Assembly (NCBI RefSeq): GCF_006335015.1
Contig: NZ_VDGT01000030.1
Coordinates: forward strand, 1 to 60,134
DNA: 60,134 nucleotides
Reading direction: 5' to 3'
Source of the DNA: Streptomyces sedi
GTDB taxonomy: Bacteria; Actinomycetota; Actinomycetes; Streptomycetales; Streptomycetaceae
Shown: piece after piece, positions 48,770-57,713 of the stretch
How positions within the stretch are numbered: the first letter of the stretch is position 1
Layout: each line of letters begins with the position of its first letter
Program-made: the position numbers and the translations under genes
The notes under the pieces: generated by a model
Database searches by the model: none
What the model saw: only the letters and a program-made list of their open reading frames with translations
Told to the model about the DNA's origin: nothing

Positions 48770-49344
48770 GGCGTGCGTGACGGGTCCTGGCACCAGCACT
48801 GCCGCAAAACTTCGACGTCGCCGCCGGTCTCGGCGGTGAGGCGTGCCGCGGCCCAGCCGTTCCAGTACACGCCGGAGGGGAACCCCGGGACCCGGAACGC
48901 GGCCTGACCGGTCGGCAGCCGCTCGGGGAGGAAGGCGACCTGTTTGATCTGGCCGTCGCGCTTCCTGGGTCTGGACGAGCGGCGGGTGTCCACGCAGTCC
49001 ACCGGCTCGGGGAAGAGCGCCAGCAGCGGCTCCTCCCCCGGCTCGTCGGTGTGCACCGGCACCAGTTCGGCGTCGGAGAGCCCGTCGCCGAGCAGTGCGA
49101 CCAGCCGTCGGCTGAGCACCGGTGCTCCCGGGTAGGCGCTGGGGAACTCGGCGGCCGGCTGGTCCGCGTCGTCGCTCCAGCGCGCGGTGACCTCGGTGGG
49201 CCGGTCGGCGGACGAACGCGTCAGCTGCCAGCGGGTGATCCGCCGCAGCGGCAGGTCGTCCAGGCGGAGCGTGCGCCGGGTACCGCCCAGTCCTGGCAGC
49301 AGGCGGTACACGGCGAGGGCTTCGGGGGCGGCCTCGCTCCTCAC
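48770..49344 (-). pseudogene. Imm11-like (DUF1629) protein, 3' end lost
   Basis: From a GTG at 49344 the reading VYRLLPGLGGTRRTLRLDDL, PEPVDCVDTRRSSRPRKRDG and QAAFRVPGFPSGVYWNGWAA follows the Imm11 pattern (a D-C-x-D motif, a Gly-rich middle, then FR-PGF and a final C-W strand). The match ends near 48770, about 190 residues in, as expected for the family. No stop codon follows there; the frame runs on antisense through the NmrA-like gene to 47659. That suggests loss of the 3' end, or it may be a very long protein by chance. No ribosome-binding site was seen. Confidence 0.4.
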
Positions 49345-49395
49345 GCGGTCCAGTATGCCGCGCGGCTCGTCGCCCGGGCGGGCGCGGATCGCGCG

Positions 49396-49657
49396 GTGGC
49401 CCGCGTCCTGCGCCGAGCCCGTTGGCCACCATCTGGTTGAGCTGGGCGTCGAGCCGGCCGAGGAACCTGTTGGTGTGGGTGACTACGTAGGCGCGTGCGT
49501 TGGGGCCGGCGTCTGCCACCTCAGGCGAACGTGGTCCCCTCCACGACCGTCTCGCCTTCCGCAGCCATAGGAGTTCCGAGGCGCACCTGGCGCGGAAGAG
49601 GGTGTCGACAACGGAACCCAGCAGAACGGACGGGCCCGCGTGGAGGGCCTCTCCCAA
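49396..49657 (-). pseudogene. Possible coding remnant of unknown origin
   Basis: A minus-strand reading upstream of the Imm11-like segment looks protein-like (SELLWLRKARRSWRGP and ARAYVVTHTNRFLGRLDAQL) but has no clear start, ribosome-binding site or stop. It may be the tail of a toxin-like or other protein whose remainder is gone. I do not recognise a family. Confidence 0.25.
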
Positions 49658-49673
49658 CTGCCACAGACACGAC

Positions 49674-52600
49674 TCAGGGGCCTATGTGAACGTATGCGGC
49701 CCACAGCAGAGGGTCGGCGAAGCGTTGGCGGATGTGGCGAACAGCCGCGTGGAGGGCATATGCGGAGCGGGCGGGCTGCAGACGATCGGCGGTGTCGGGG
49801 GAACGCAACTCGGCGTAGAAATGGCTGGTCAGTTCCTGAGCCGCCGTGTCCTCGGCGACCCACTGCGCGGCCACGATGTGGGCGAATCCCGCGAGTTGGA
49901 GGGCGCCTGCCAGATGCAACGCCTCGTCCGGCAATCGTTCGGGACCACGGGCGGTCTCGCAGGCCGACAGGAAGGCCAGTTTCGCGGCGCCGAGCCGGAG
50001 GCGGGCGATGTCTTCGACGGTGACCAGCGCGGGTCGCCCGTCCCGGTGGCAGAACAGCCCGCTTCGGGCGGGGCTGGCCGGGTCATGGCGGGCATGCCCC
50101 GCGAAGTGCAAACAGGAGTGGTGGGGCAGGGCCGTGAGGATGGCGCGCTGATCGATCGTGGTCCCCGCCAACAGCCGGCGTTCCTTCACCTGTGCGACCA
50201 GCCGCAGCGCCTCCTTGCGAGCGAACGGCAACTGCCGCAGCCCAGGGACGTCGGCCTGGTCCACCACCAGGATTCCACCCCCGTCACCGCTATCGGCGGC
50301 TCGGTCCCCACCGCCACTTCGGCCGCCACCGGCCCGCCTACGCGCATCTGTCAGGGATCTCAGCGTCGTGGCGTACGAACAGACGTACTTTTCGGGGACG
50401 TCGCCGACAGCGTGCAGGGGGAGAAGAGCGAGCAGGCCGGTGGGGCACCACCACAAACGTCCCGACTCCTGTCCAGCGGACCGCATGACGGTCAACACCG
50501 GCTCCACGACTGTCTCCCTGAGCCATTCCAGGGTGCTCTTCAGGACGCGGTTGGCTTCGTGCGGCGAGGAGCCAGCCGAAGATAACGCGGCGAGCAACCT
50601 CTCTGTCCGGGCCCGGATGCCGTCAGCGTCCTCCAGGCTCAGGTTCGGCAACGGCACCGTCCGCACCCTGTCCCGCGTGACGACGAACGCGTCGCAGCGT
50701 AGGAAGCTCGTGTTGACGACCACCACGGTCCCGTCGGCTGCCGAGGCCCGCAGTTCCTCGGGAGTGGGTGGGTACAGATGATCGTCCAAACCGAGCAGAC
50801 GGTATGCCTCGCGAATCAACTCATCGAGCTGAGCCGCCATTTCGCGGCGTTCGCGGGCGTCGGCCCGTTGTTCGTGAGCAGATGCCATCGGGTCGGCGAA
50901 AGGAGCGTCGGCCGAGTGGAGGGCCCGGTAGATCTCCCCGATGCGCCCGGCAAGCCCGGGCGACCGCTTTTCCAACTCCGCCATGCCGAAACGGGGGGCC
51001 ACGGCTTGAGCAAGAAGCACCCCGCGCCCCGACTCCAACAACTGCAGGGCCACCTCGGGTGTGCCTCCGTACAGGGCAGCAGCAGCCGCGTCGCAGGCGA
51101 TGCTGTCCGAGACAGCCAGCCCACTGACGCGGTCCTCCAACTCCAGGCCGTGCCAGGCCAGCAACGGCAGCTGGGCGAGGGCCACTCGGTAGGCGTCGAC
51201 GGCCTGTCCCCAGTCCTGGAGCAATGCGGCCCGCAGCGCCCAGTGCGCCGAGACGGAGAAGGCCACCCGATGCGGCACGCCGTCGACGGCTGCCGCTTCC
51301 CGAAACAGGGCGCATGCCTCGGCGAGTCCGTCATCACCCGCACCGCGCGCGGCAGCGAGGGAGTATGCCTGTGCCAGCGCCACGAGAAAGGAGACGCGGC
51401 ACGCGTCATCCTCGGACGTGTCCCTCAGTCCGGCCTTCGCCGCGTCGATCGCCGCAGCCTGGTCGGCGGCGGCGCGCGTCAGCGGATACCGCGTGATGTA
51501 GGCGATGGAGAGCCCGAGCAGCGCTTTGCGCCAGGCCGGGTGACTCTCCGGGGCCGCGGCCAGAGCCTCCTGGCAACAGCGGACGGCCTCGTTGATGTCA
51601 CCGAGCCGTTCCAGCAGCCGCGAGCGGTCCAGGAGCACCGCTGCCAGATTTGTCAGCGCCGCGAACCGCCACACACCGCCCCGCGGCAGCGTCTGCACAG
51701 CCAGCCGCCCGGCGTCGACCGCCTCGTCCAACTCCTGGATCCTCTGCGTACGCTCGTGTCGTTCGGCCAGGACGAGAGACAGGGTGCTGGCCGCCTGACC
51801 CGCGCGCTGGCTGCCGGGGGCCGCCGTCTCAACGGCTTCGCGCAGCACCTCGGCAGCCTCGTCCAAATCGGAGACCGCCCCCGACCGCTCATATGCACGA
51901 CGCAGTGCCACGCCCAGGTTCATCAGCACGACTGCCCGGTCGTGCGGCGGTGTCCCGGCCAGCAGTCCGCCTACGGCCTCGCGAGCAGCCCGAACCGCCG
52001 CCTCCAGGTCCGCCGCCATGCCCAGCCGGGTATAGCGATGAGTCAACGCCGCTCCGAGGTGCGAAAGCCACTTCGAGTGTTCCGGATCACCGGCGGGGGT
52101 GACCCGTACGGCCTGCTCCGTCAGGGCCACCGCGCGGTGCAGGTCGGCCTGGCTGTCGAGGCGCTCGGCGCGCTGCCGCAGGGTCATCCCGAGTGTGGAG
52201 AGCACCTGCGCGGCCCGCAGGCCGCCCATCTTGGCACCTATGGCCTCGGCTCTCTCCAGATATCGCACAGCCTCGTCCAACAGGTCCACGTCGCTGGAAC
52301 GCTCGTACAGCATCACGAGGGCCGTGCCGAGGTTGAATAGCACCGGTGGCGCCTGTCTCTCCTCCAGCGCCCGCGACTGCGCCGCCTCCCGAAGGACAGC
52401 GACAGCACGCTCCAGCGCATGGGAGGAGTCATTCCGGCCCGCGTGCGAGTGGCGGGTCGCCCGGGTGAGGTAGGTGATTCCCAATTCGGAAAGACTCGCG
52501 GCACGTTCCGCACTGCCGATGGGCGATCGGCGGCAGACGGCTTCCAGCGCCGCGATGGCAGCTTCCCCGCCATCATCGGGGCTCGCGGCTCCACCACTCG

Positions 52601-53762
52601 TGTCTTCCATGAGGCGGTACCGGGTCACCCTCGCATCGGTCAGCAGCGCCTCGGCCCGCTCCCGCTCCGTCCCAGCGACGGAAGCCAGGGCCCGCTCGGC
52701 GAGGTCGACGGCGGCGTCGCCGTCCGCCGGGTCCAGGGACCGCCGGAAGCGCGCCAGGTAGGCGCTGCCGCACTGCAGGAGGTAGACCCCGACGACGTTA
52801 CCCTCGCCCGACTGAAGTGCCTCCTGGCAGCGCTCGATGACCTCGCCGATATCTCGGGGATCATACGTTCGACCGCACCGAAGCATCAGGAGCGTCGTGA
52901 GCAGCCACATCCGCCGCGGGCGTGCCCCTTCTGGGAGGGCCAGCACATCGCCGCGTTCGGTGTCCACCAAGGCATCGACCTCGGTGTTGTCCTGGGCGAA
53001 CTTCAGCACGCTCTCCATCACGAGGGCCAAGTTGCCCAGATACAGGGGGTATTCCGGATCTGTCAGGGAGCACCGGTTCGCCGCCCGCCGGGTGTGGACG
53101 AGGGCTCCACGCAGGAAGTCGGTGCGCTCACGGGGGTTCTCGGTGCCGAGAGCTCGCTGGTGCAGGGCCACGCCGAGGTGGCTCAGGTACATCGCGAGTT
53201 GCGGGTCACGCGGGTCCGCCGTGCGCACAGCCTCGTGAAAGGCCTCGGCTGCCCTGCGCGCGTCCAGGAGGGCACGGTCGCCGCCCCTCCCGGCGCGAAA
53301 GAGGAGAGCCAGGCCCAGGTGCGAGTGGAAGAGTGGAAAAGGTCGAGGCGCGGCCCTCACCGCCGTCGCCGCGCACGAGACGGCTTCGTCGAGGAGGCTG
53401 TCCGGGCTCGATGGCCGGTTCTGCACCAAAGCGATGAGAGCACCCGCGAGGTGGCCGTGATGCATCCAGGAGTTCGGATCGATGGCGCGCGTGCGGGCCA
53501 CGGCCCGCCGCCCGGAGTCCACCGACGCATCCAGGTCAGCCGCATCCCGCCGCACCACGAACCGGTCTCGCAACGCGGCACTGAGATGGGACAACGCGAC
53601 GGTCTGGGTGGGATGGCCCTCGGGTAGCAGATCACACGTTCGCTGGAGGAGGTTGACGGCCTCTTCCAGCGCGCGCGGATCACCAACCGCGCCCCAGCGC
53701 GCGTACTGCTCCAGAGCCCGGGCGGCGAGGCGTGTCGCGTCGCCTTCTCGTGACGTGCTCAC
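49674..53762 (-). CDS. CHAT-domain protease-like protein with long TPR array
   Basis: 1362 residues. The first 900 or so are helical TPR-like repeats with a recurring L-x2-LG-x-AL-x-RY/RA pattern (for example LNLGVALRRAYERSGAVSDL). The CHAT domain, about 1050-1362, ends the protein; the caspase-type dyad is His1223 in CLHFAGHARHDP and Cys1268 in AFLSACETAR. LAGALQLAGFAHIVAAQW is also conserved. A TTA codon at residue 1060 (50583-50585) is a bldA mark. The GTG start lies 9 bases after the stop of the membrane-protein gene. CHAT proteins cut partner proteins; here the membrane partner and a small acidic protein are candidates. Confidence 0.9.
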   Translation of the reverse strand: MSTSREGDATRLAARALEQYARWGAVGDPRALEEAVNLLQRTCDLLPEGHPTQTVALSHLSAALRDRFVVRRDAADLDASVDSGRRAVARTRAIDPNSWMHHGHLAGALIALVQNRPSSPDSLLDEAVSCAATAVRAAPRPFPLFHSHLGLALLFRAGRGGDRALLDARRAAEAFHEAVRTADPRDPQLAMYLSHLGVALHQRALGTENPRERTDFLRGALVHTRRAANRCSLTDPEYPLYLGNLALVMESVLKFAQDNTEVDALVDTERGDVLALPEGARPRRMWLLTTLLMLRCGRTYDPRDIGEVIERCQEALQSGEGNVVGVYLLQCGSAYLARFRRSLDPADGDAAVDLAERALASVAGTERERAEALLTDARVTRYRLMEDTSGGAASPDDGGEAAIAALEAVCRRSPIGSAERAASLSELGITYLTRATRHSHAGRNDSSHALERAVAVLREAAQSRALEERQAPPVLFNLGTALVMLYERSSDVDLLDEAVRYLERAEAIGAKMGGLRAAQVLSTLGMTLRQRAERLDSQADLHRAVALTEQAVRVTPAGDPEHSKWLSHLGAALTHRYTRLGMAADLEAAVRAAREAVGGLLAGTPPHDRAVVLMNLGVALRRAYERSGAVSDLDEAAEVLREAVETAAPGSQRAGQAASTLSLVLAERHERTQRIQELDEAVDAGRLAVQTLPRGGVWRFAALTNLAAVLLDRSRLLERLGDINEAVRCCQEALAAAPESHPAWRKALLGLSIAYITRYPLTRAAADQAAAIDAAKAGLRDTSEDDACRVSFLVALAQAYSLAAARGAGDDGLAEACALFREAAAVDGVPHRVAFSVSAHWALRAALLQDWGQAVDAYRVALAQLPLLAWHGLELEDRVSGLAVSDSIACDAAAAALYGGTPEVALQLLESGRGVLLAQAVAPRFGMAELEKRSPGLAGRIGEIYRALHSADAPFADPMASAHEQRADARERREMAAQLDELIREAYRLLGLDDHLYPPTPEELRASAADGTVVVVNTSFLRCDAFVVTRDRVRTVPLPNLSLEDADGIRARTERLLAALSSAGSSPHEANRVLKSTLEWLRETVVEPVLTVMRSAGQESGRLWWCPTGLLALLPLHAVGDVPEKYVCSYATTLRSLTDARRRAGGGRSGGGDRAADSGDGGGILVVDQADVPGLRQLPFARKEALRLVAQVKERRLLAGTTIDQRAILTALPHHSCLHFAGHARHDPASPARSGLFCHRDGRPALVTVEDIARLRLGAAKLAFLSACETARGPERLPDEALHLAGALQLAGFAHIVAAQWVAEDTAAQELTSHFYAELRSPDTADRLQPARSAYALHAAVRHIRQRFADPLLWAAYVHIGP

Positions 53763-53771
53763 CGCGTCAGC

Positions 53772-54464
53772 TCACCCTCCGTCGGTAGCCAACAGGAAAA
53801 ACACCGCGCCGAACACGACGAGCAGCGCGCCGAACATCGTGTACAGCCTCGCCCGGCGCAGAACCCCGCGCACCTGCCAGGCGTGCGCGAGTTCCACCAG
53901 GGCCCGACGGCGGGCGGCGGCGCGGGCGATGTTGGCCTGGGCAGCCGCAAGAGCGTGTTCCAGTTCGTCGCGCAGCTTTGCGTCACACTCCCGGGTCAGA
54001 CGCGCCTTCAGGTTGACGGCCACCGTGGTGTGTAGCCGGCACGCCCGGCCGAGTTCCTCCACCGTTGTTCCGAACGGGCCGAAGAACAGTTCCGGAGCGG
54101 CATCGATCTCCGCGCGCAGGTCAGCCAAAGCGGGGTCTCGGATGGACTTCAGCGTGGTGAAACGTGGTGTGAGCACTTCAGCGGTGCTCCAAATCGCCCA
54201 GAAAATCCCCAGCGACGCTATGGCGAGCCCGCCGCCGGCCAACAGGGCGTCGCGTGAATCGTGGATCTTCCCGATGGCGGCCAGCGGAAAGCCGGCGAGC
54301 AGTAGTCCGCCGACGGCGGCGTACGCCGTGATCGTCCAGCGCGCCACGGCGCGCATGTCGGCAACGGTGGCGTCCGCATGAGTGGCCACGACCGCCTGCT
54401 CACCGATCGACGCCGCGGCATTCCGCGGCTGCGACATCGCGGGAGACGAGGCGCTGACGGTCAC
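53772..54464 (-). CDS. Membrane protein coupled to the CHAT protein
   Basis: 230 residues. Three hydrophobic spans are visible: WTITAYAAVGGLLLAGFPLAAIG (about 43-65), ALLAGGGLAIASLGIFWAIW (about 73-92) and YTMFGALLVVFGAVFFLL near the C-terminus. Between spans 2 and 3 lies a roughly 110-residue soluble, charged helical region with a long possible coiled coil (LKARLTRECDAKLRDELEHALAAAQ). The GTG at 54464 overlaps the stop of the 59-residue gene (GTGA). Not a family I recognise. It could be the pore or anchor partner of the CHAT protein. Confidence 0.8.
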   Translation of the reverse strand: MTVSASSPAMSQPRNAAASIGEQAVVATHADATVADMRAVARWTITAYAAVGGLLLAGFPLAAIGKIHDSRDALLAGGGLAIASLGIFWAIWSTAEVLTPRFTTLKSIRDPALADLRAEIDAAPELFFGPFGTTVEELGRACRLHTTVAVNLKARLTRECDAKLRDELEHALAAAQANIARAAARRRALVELAHAWQVRGVLRRARLYTMFGALLVVFGAVFFLLATDGG

Positions 54465-54640
54465 ACGGAACTCGCATCGTCGTCACGCCGGAACCGCAGC
54501 TCCGAAGGGTCGCCATCGTCGGGCAGCTCCACGTAAAGCCGCCAGGCCGTACCGTCGTAGTACTCCACCCGGCCCTCGTCGTCGACCCGAACGGCGCCTG
54601 GTTCAGGAACCTCATCCGCCCCGGATACGTGTTCAGACAT
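54461..54640 (-). CDS. 59-residue acidic protein of the CHAT operon
   Basis: Begins MSEHVSGADEVPEPGAV and contains RVEYYDGTAWRLYVELPDDG, a small beta-hairpin-like motif also seen in short proteins near TPR/CHAT and NTPase conflict systems of Streptomyces. It is strongly acidic, with no Cys or membrane span. The ATG at 54640 is preceded by a G-run; a GTG at 54658 would add six residues. It overlaps the membrane-protein gene by four bases. Possibly the regulatory or substrate peptide of the system (inference). Confidence 0.7.
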   Translation of the reverse strand: MSEHVSGADEVPEPGAVRVDDEGRVEYYDGTAWRLYVELPDDGDPSELRFRRDDDASSV

Positions 54641-55165
54641 ATGTGAGCCCCCACACAAAGCCCTTTCCGTCAGAAAAGCGTACCCTCAGCAACCGTCCGC
54701 ATGCAGGGGTACGTCCCCGCGCGGATGACGTCGAATCGGAGCTGCCGGTCGGGCGGGAGACCGCCGCGAAGGTCGAGTGGTACTCCCGGTCCTACTCCCG
54801 GTCCTCAGCTCAGAAGCATTGGGAACGGCGAGGAGTCTCCCCGCTGCCCGGATGTCTTGGCGACGTGGGGGCGGCGGCGTTCCCACTGTAGGGCCCCAGG
54901 CTCAGTTGCTGTTCCGCGACATCGAGGCGCTTCTCAGCGAGAGCGACGGCATCTACCTCACCTGGTACCGCAGAAGCTGGACATGTCGAAGAGGTCGGAG
55001 GAGAAGAGCGCTCGGAGTCGACACTCGCGGCGAACAACAGCCAGAGCCCGGGCACCACGGCACGCGGTTCGACTCCGGTGCGGCGGCCGTCGGTCAGCGC
55101 GAGGCGGATCGCCCCGTCGAGTCCGGCTCCGGGGCACCGGGGCACGGGTGCTGAAGGCCCCCGGT
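54641..55165. other. 525-bp gap without a supportable gene
   Basis: Must contain the promoter of the minus-strand CHAT operon at its left end. A perfect 12-bp tandem duplication, TACTCCCGGTCC twice, lies at 54781-54804. Reading frames in it have mixed codon bias and no family likeness; one plus-strand frame carries LLFRDIEALLSESDGIYLTW around 54905-54965, perhaps a decayed gene. Otherwise nothing. Confidence 0.5.
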
Positions 55166-56185
55166 TCACGGGACCACCGCGTCCTCGCCGGGTATCTCGA
55201 CCGGGTCGCCGAGGCGCGCCGAGTCGTAGACGGCCAGCGCGGCCGACACGACCGACCGACCGTAGGTCCCGTCGGCGTACCGGCCGCCCCGGCCGCGGGC
55301 CGCCGCGACGAATCCGTCGAGCTGGGCCCGGAAGGCCGGGCGCGGGTGGTCCCGGTCGGAAGGGAGGAGGCCGACGGACTCCCCGTCGCGCAGCAGGGCC
55401 AGTCCGTTCGTGCGGGAAAGCCGCAGGGTGGCCGTCTCCATCACCACCTCGGTCTCGTCGAGGTAGGGGGCTCCACGGCTGGTCAACGTGAGGTTCGCAC
55501 ACACCCCGTTGGAGAGTTCCAGCAGCGCGAGCGCGTCCGTCTCCACCTCCATGCCCGGACGGCCGCGCACGACGCCGCTGACGCGCCGGACGAGTGCGCC
55601 GCCGAACAGCTGGACGCGGTCCAGGCCGTGGGTACCGACGTTCAGCACGATGCCGCCGCCCGCGAGCGCGCGGTCGAAGAACCATCCCGGCCTGGACCCG
55701 GGGGCGTAGTGGGACGAGCGCTGGTGGGTGACGAGCAGCGGTGCGCCGTACTCGCCGGAGCGGATCAGCCGCCGGGCCTCCCGCACCATCGGGTCGAAGT
55801 GGATGATGTGCGCGACCGCCAGCAGCGTTCCGGCCCTCCGGCAGGCCTCGATCATGCGTGTGCAGTCCTCGGCCGTGGTCGCCATCGGCTTCTCGACCAG
55901 GACGTGCAGGCCCGCCCGCGCCGCGTCCAGCACCATCGGCGCGTGCCACGCGTGCGGCGAGGTGACGATGACGGCGTCGAGCCGGGAGCGCGCGAACATC
56001 TCGCGGTGGTCGGTGTACACGGGGGCGTCGAAGGGCGCGGCGAGCCTCGCCGCCGCGGCACGGTCGATGTCGCAGACCGCGGCCGGCCCGCGGACCGGGC
56101 TGTCGGCGAGAGCGCGGACGTGCTCGGTGCCGACGGTCCCGGCGCCGACCACTCCGACGCGGAACGGGACGGCGGGGGGTGTCAC
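55166..56185 (-). CDS. Gfo/Idh/MocA-family oxidoreductase
   Basis: 339 residues. Rossmann start FRVGVVGAGTVGTEHVRALA, the EKP motif HVLVEKPMATTAEDC, and the C-terminal domain with GGGIVLNVGTHGLDRVQLFGG are diagnostic. NAD(P)-dependent oxidation of a sugar or cyclitol hydroxyl is the usual reaction. The GTG at 56185 overlaps the stop of the regulator gene (GTGA), which implies coupled expression and common control. A secreted polysaccharide lyase is divergently oriented nearby, so a uronate-type substrate is possible. Confidence 0.88.
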   Translation of the reverse strand: MTPPAVPFRVGVVGAGTVGTEHVRALADSPVRGPAAVCDIDRAAAARLAAPFDAPVYTDHREMFARSRLDAVIVTSPHAWHAPMVLDAARAGLHVLVEKPMATTAEDCTRMIEACRRAGTLLAVAHIIHFDPMVREARRLIRSGEYGAPLLVTHQRSSHYAPGSRPGWFFDRALAGGGIVLNVGTHGLDRVQLFGGALVRRVSGVVRGRPGMEVETDALALLELSNGVCANLTLTSRGAPYLDETEVVMETATLRLSRTNGLALLRDGESVGLLPSDRDHPRPAFRAQLDGFVAAARGRGGRYADGTYGRSVVSAALAVYDSARLGDPVEIPGEDAVVP

Positions 56186-57342
56186 GCGGGCCCCGCCGGC
56201 GGGTGCTCGGCGGCAGGCGGCTTGGCCCCGCAGGAAGCGCGGACCACCAGCCGAGGCTGGAGCTGAACGCGGTGGGCCGGCGCCCGTTCTCCTCGCTCCA
56301 GGCGGTTCAGCAGCAGCTGCGCCGCCAGGGCGCCGACCTCTTCCTTCGGTGGGGAGACCGCGGTCAGCGGAACCTCGCCGACTTCGGCCACCTCGTCGTC
56401 GTACGCCACGACCGCGAGGTCGTCCGGCACCGTCAGACCGTTCTGCCGGGCGTGTACGACGAGCGCCGCGGCGTCCCGGTCGCCGTGGCAGAAGACGGCG
56501 GTGACGCCTTCCCGCGCGCAGTGGCGCGCGTAGTCGGCGGTCTCCGCCGCGGTCCACTCGTTCCGCCGGACGACCGTCCCGTCGGCGAGACCCACGTCCA
56601 GCAGTCGGGCCGCGTCGGCGAACCCCTGGTCCACCCTCTCGCTCGTGCCGGTGAGCAGCCGGCCCATGAGGCCGATCCGCCGGTGGCCGAGCGCGCGCAG
56701 ATGCCGGATCGCCCGGTACACCCCGCCGGCGTGATCGGTCACCACATAGGTGGTGGGGTCGTCGGGGGCCGGACGCGGTGGCTGGCGTTCGACGAGCACA
56801 TAGGGCACGGGCAGCCGGCCCAGGCGGTCGACGTAGCCCTGGGGGTCCTCCATGAGGTGCAGGTTCGGCACGAGGAGCAGCCCGTGCACCCCGGTCTCGC
56901 ACATCGCCCGCAACTCGCTGTCCTCGATGCCGAGGTCGTACTTCGACGAGGCCAGCAGGACGCTCGCCCTCGCGTCGCGGAGGACGCGCTGCATCCCCTC
57001 GACGACGCGCGGATAGTAGTAGGTCGTCGACGGCACAAGGACGCCGACAAGGCGCCTGTCGCCCACCGGCTTCGGCCTTTCCGCCGCTGACGGCCCTGCG
57101 TCGGGCCGAACGAAGGTGCCGGAACCCTGCCGGCGCCGCACGACGCCTTCTTCCACCAGCTGACTCACCGCTCTGCGCAGTGTGTTGACGCTCACCGAGA
57201 GCGCTTCGGCGAGGTCGCGCTCGACCGGCAGTTGCTCTCCGGGTGCCCAGGCACCCGCGGCGATATCCCGGCGCAGCCTCTCCGCCACCTGCCGGTACTT
57301 GGGTCCTTCAGGGAAGGAATCCTCACCTCCGCGCGCTCTCAC
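56182..57342 (-). CDS. GntR/LacI chimeric transcriptional regulator
   Basis: 386 residues. Residues 14-80 form a GntR winged helix (YRQVAERLRRDIAAGAWAPGEQLPVERDLAEALSVSVNTLRRAV). From about 95 on a LacI/PBP1 ligand domain follows (VGVLVPSTTYYYPRVVEGMQRVL, HRRIGLMGRLLTG, VPDDLAVVAYDDEVAE), as in AraR-type sugar regulators. The GTG at 57342 has no visible ribosome-binding site. It probably regulates itself, the Gfo/Idh gene and perhaps the divergent lyase, in response to a sugar. Confidence 0.87.
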   Translation of the reverse strand: MRARGGEDSFPEGPKYRQVAERLRRDIAAGAWAPGEQLPVERDLAEALSVSVNTLRRAVSQLVEEGVVRRRQGSGTFVRPDAGPSAAERPKPVGDRRLVGVLVPSTTYYYPRVVEGMQRVLRDARASVLLASSKYDLGIEDSELRAMCETGVHGLLLVPNLHLMEDPQGYVDRLGRLPVPYVLVERQPPRPAPDDPTTYVVTDHAGGVYRAIRHLRALGHRRIGLMGRLLTGTSERVDQGFADAARLLDVGLADGTVVRRNEWTAAETADYARHCAREGVTAVFCHGDRDAAALVVHARQNGLTVPDDLAVVAYDDEVAEVGEVPLTAVSPPKEEVGALAAQLLLNRLERGERAPAHRVQLQPRLVVRASCGAKPPAAEHPPAGPA

Positions 57343-57482
57343 GCCGATGACATTGCATCAAACCATCTCTTGCGTCAACGAGTTGGCGATGCTTTCGTGG
57401 TCGCAGTCTTCAGGCGGCGCACCATTCATTCCTTTCACAGGCATGAATGTGCGTGCAGAGGTTTCGATGAACGAGAACGATC
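57343..57482. promoter_or_regulatory. Divergent promoter region with a dyad
   Basis: CATTCAT and ATGAATG (57423-57449), separated by 13 bases, form a dyad in an AT-rich stretch for this genome. The region also contains GCATC/GATGC pairs at its left side. It should hold the operator of the GntR/LacI regulator. No confident -35/-10. Confidence 0.4.
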
Positions 57483-57713
57483 GTGAGCGGACACCGCTCG
57501 ACTCCGGGGTGGGCGCTCTCGCCCTCGGCGCACCCCACGCGGTTCGCGTTCCCCGGAGCACGGGGCTCTGCCTGCCGGTTCGCGGAGAGCGACCGCGGGC
57601 GCGCCGCCTGCCGACGGCGGCTCAGCGAGGAGTGCGCGTTGATCGCCGACGCCCTGCCGCGCCGGCTCGCCCGATCCCCCACCCCCACCGACCCGGAACG
57701 AGGTACCCCGTGA
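57483..57713 (+). CDS. Possible 76-residue small protein ahead of the lyase
   Basis: A GTG-started frame with high third-position GC (roughly 88% by hand count) that ends with a TGA overlapping the lyase start (GTGA), the coupling pattern used throughout this window. Its start VSGHRSTPGWALSPSAHPTR and end LARSPTPTDPERGTP are not family-like. There is no good ribosome-binding site. It could be leader sequence instead. The lyase frame itself reads openly upstream too, but with weaker codon bias. Confidence 0.3.
   Translation: MSGHRSTPGWALSPSAHPTRFAFPGARGSACRFAESDRGRAACRRRLSEECALIADALPRRLARSPTPTDPERGTP

Noticed and set aside
54777..55154. 125-residue plus-strand frame between the CHAT operon and the Gfo/Idh gene
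   Set aside because: Codon bias is poor along most of it, no ribosome-binding site is present and no family is recognisable, though one 20-residue piece looks protein-like.
57182..57709. N-terminal extension of the polysaccharide lyase
   Set aside because: The frame is open upstream, but it would place a low-complexity stretch before a clear signal peptide and has weaker codon bias.
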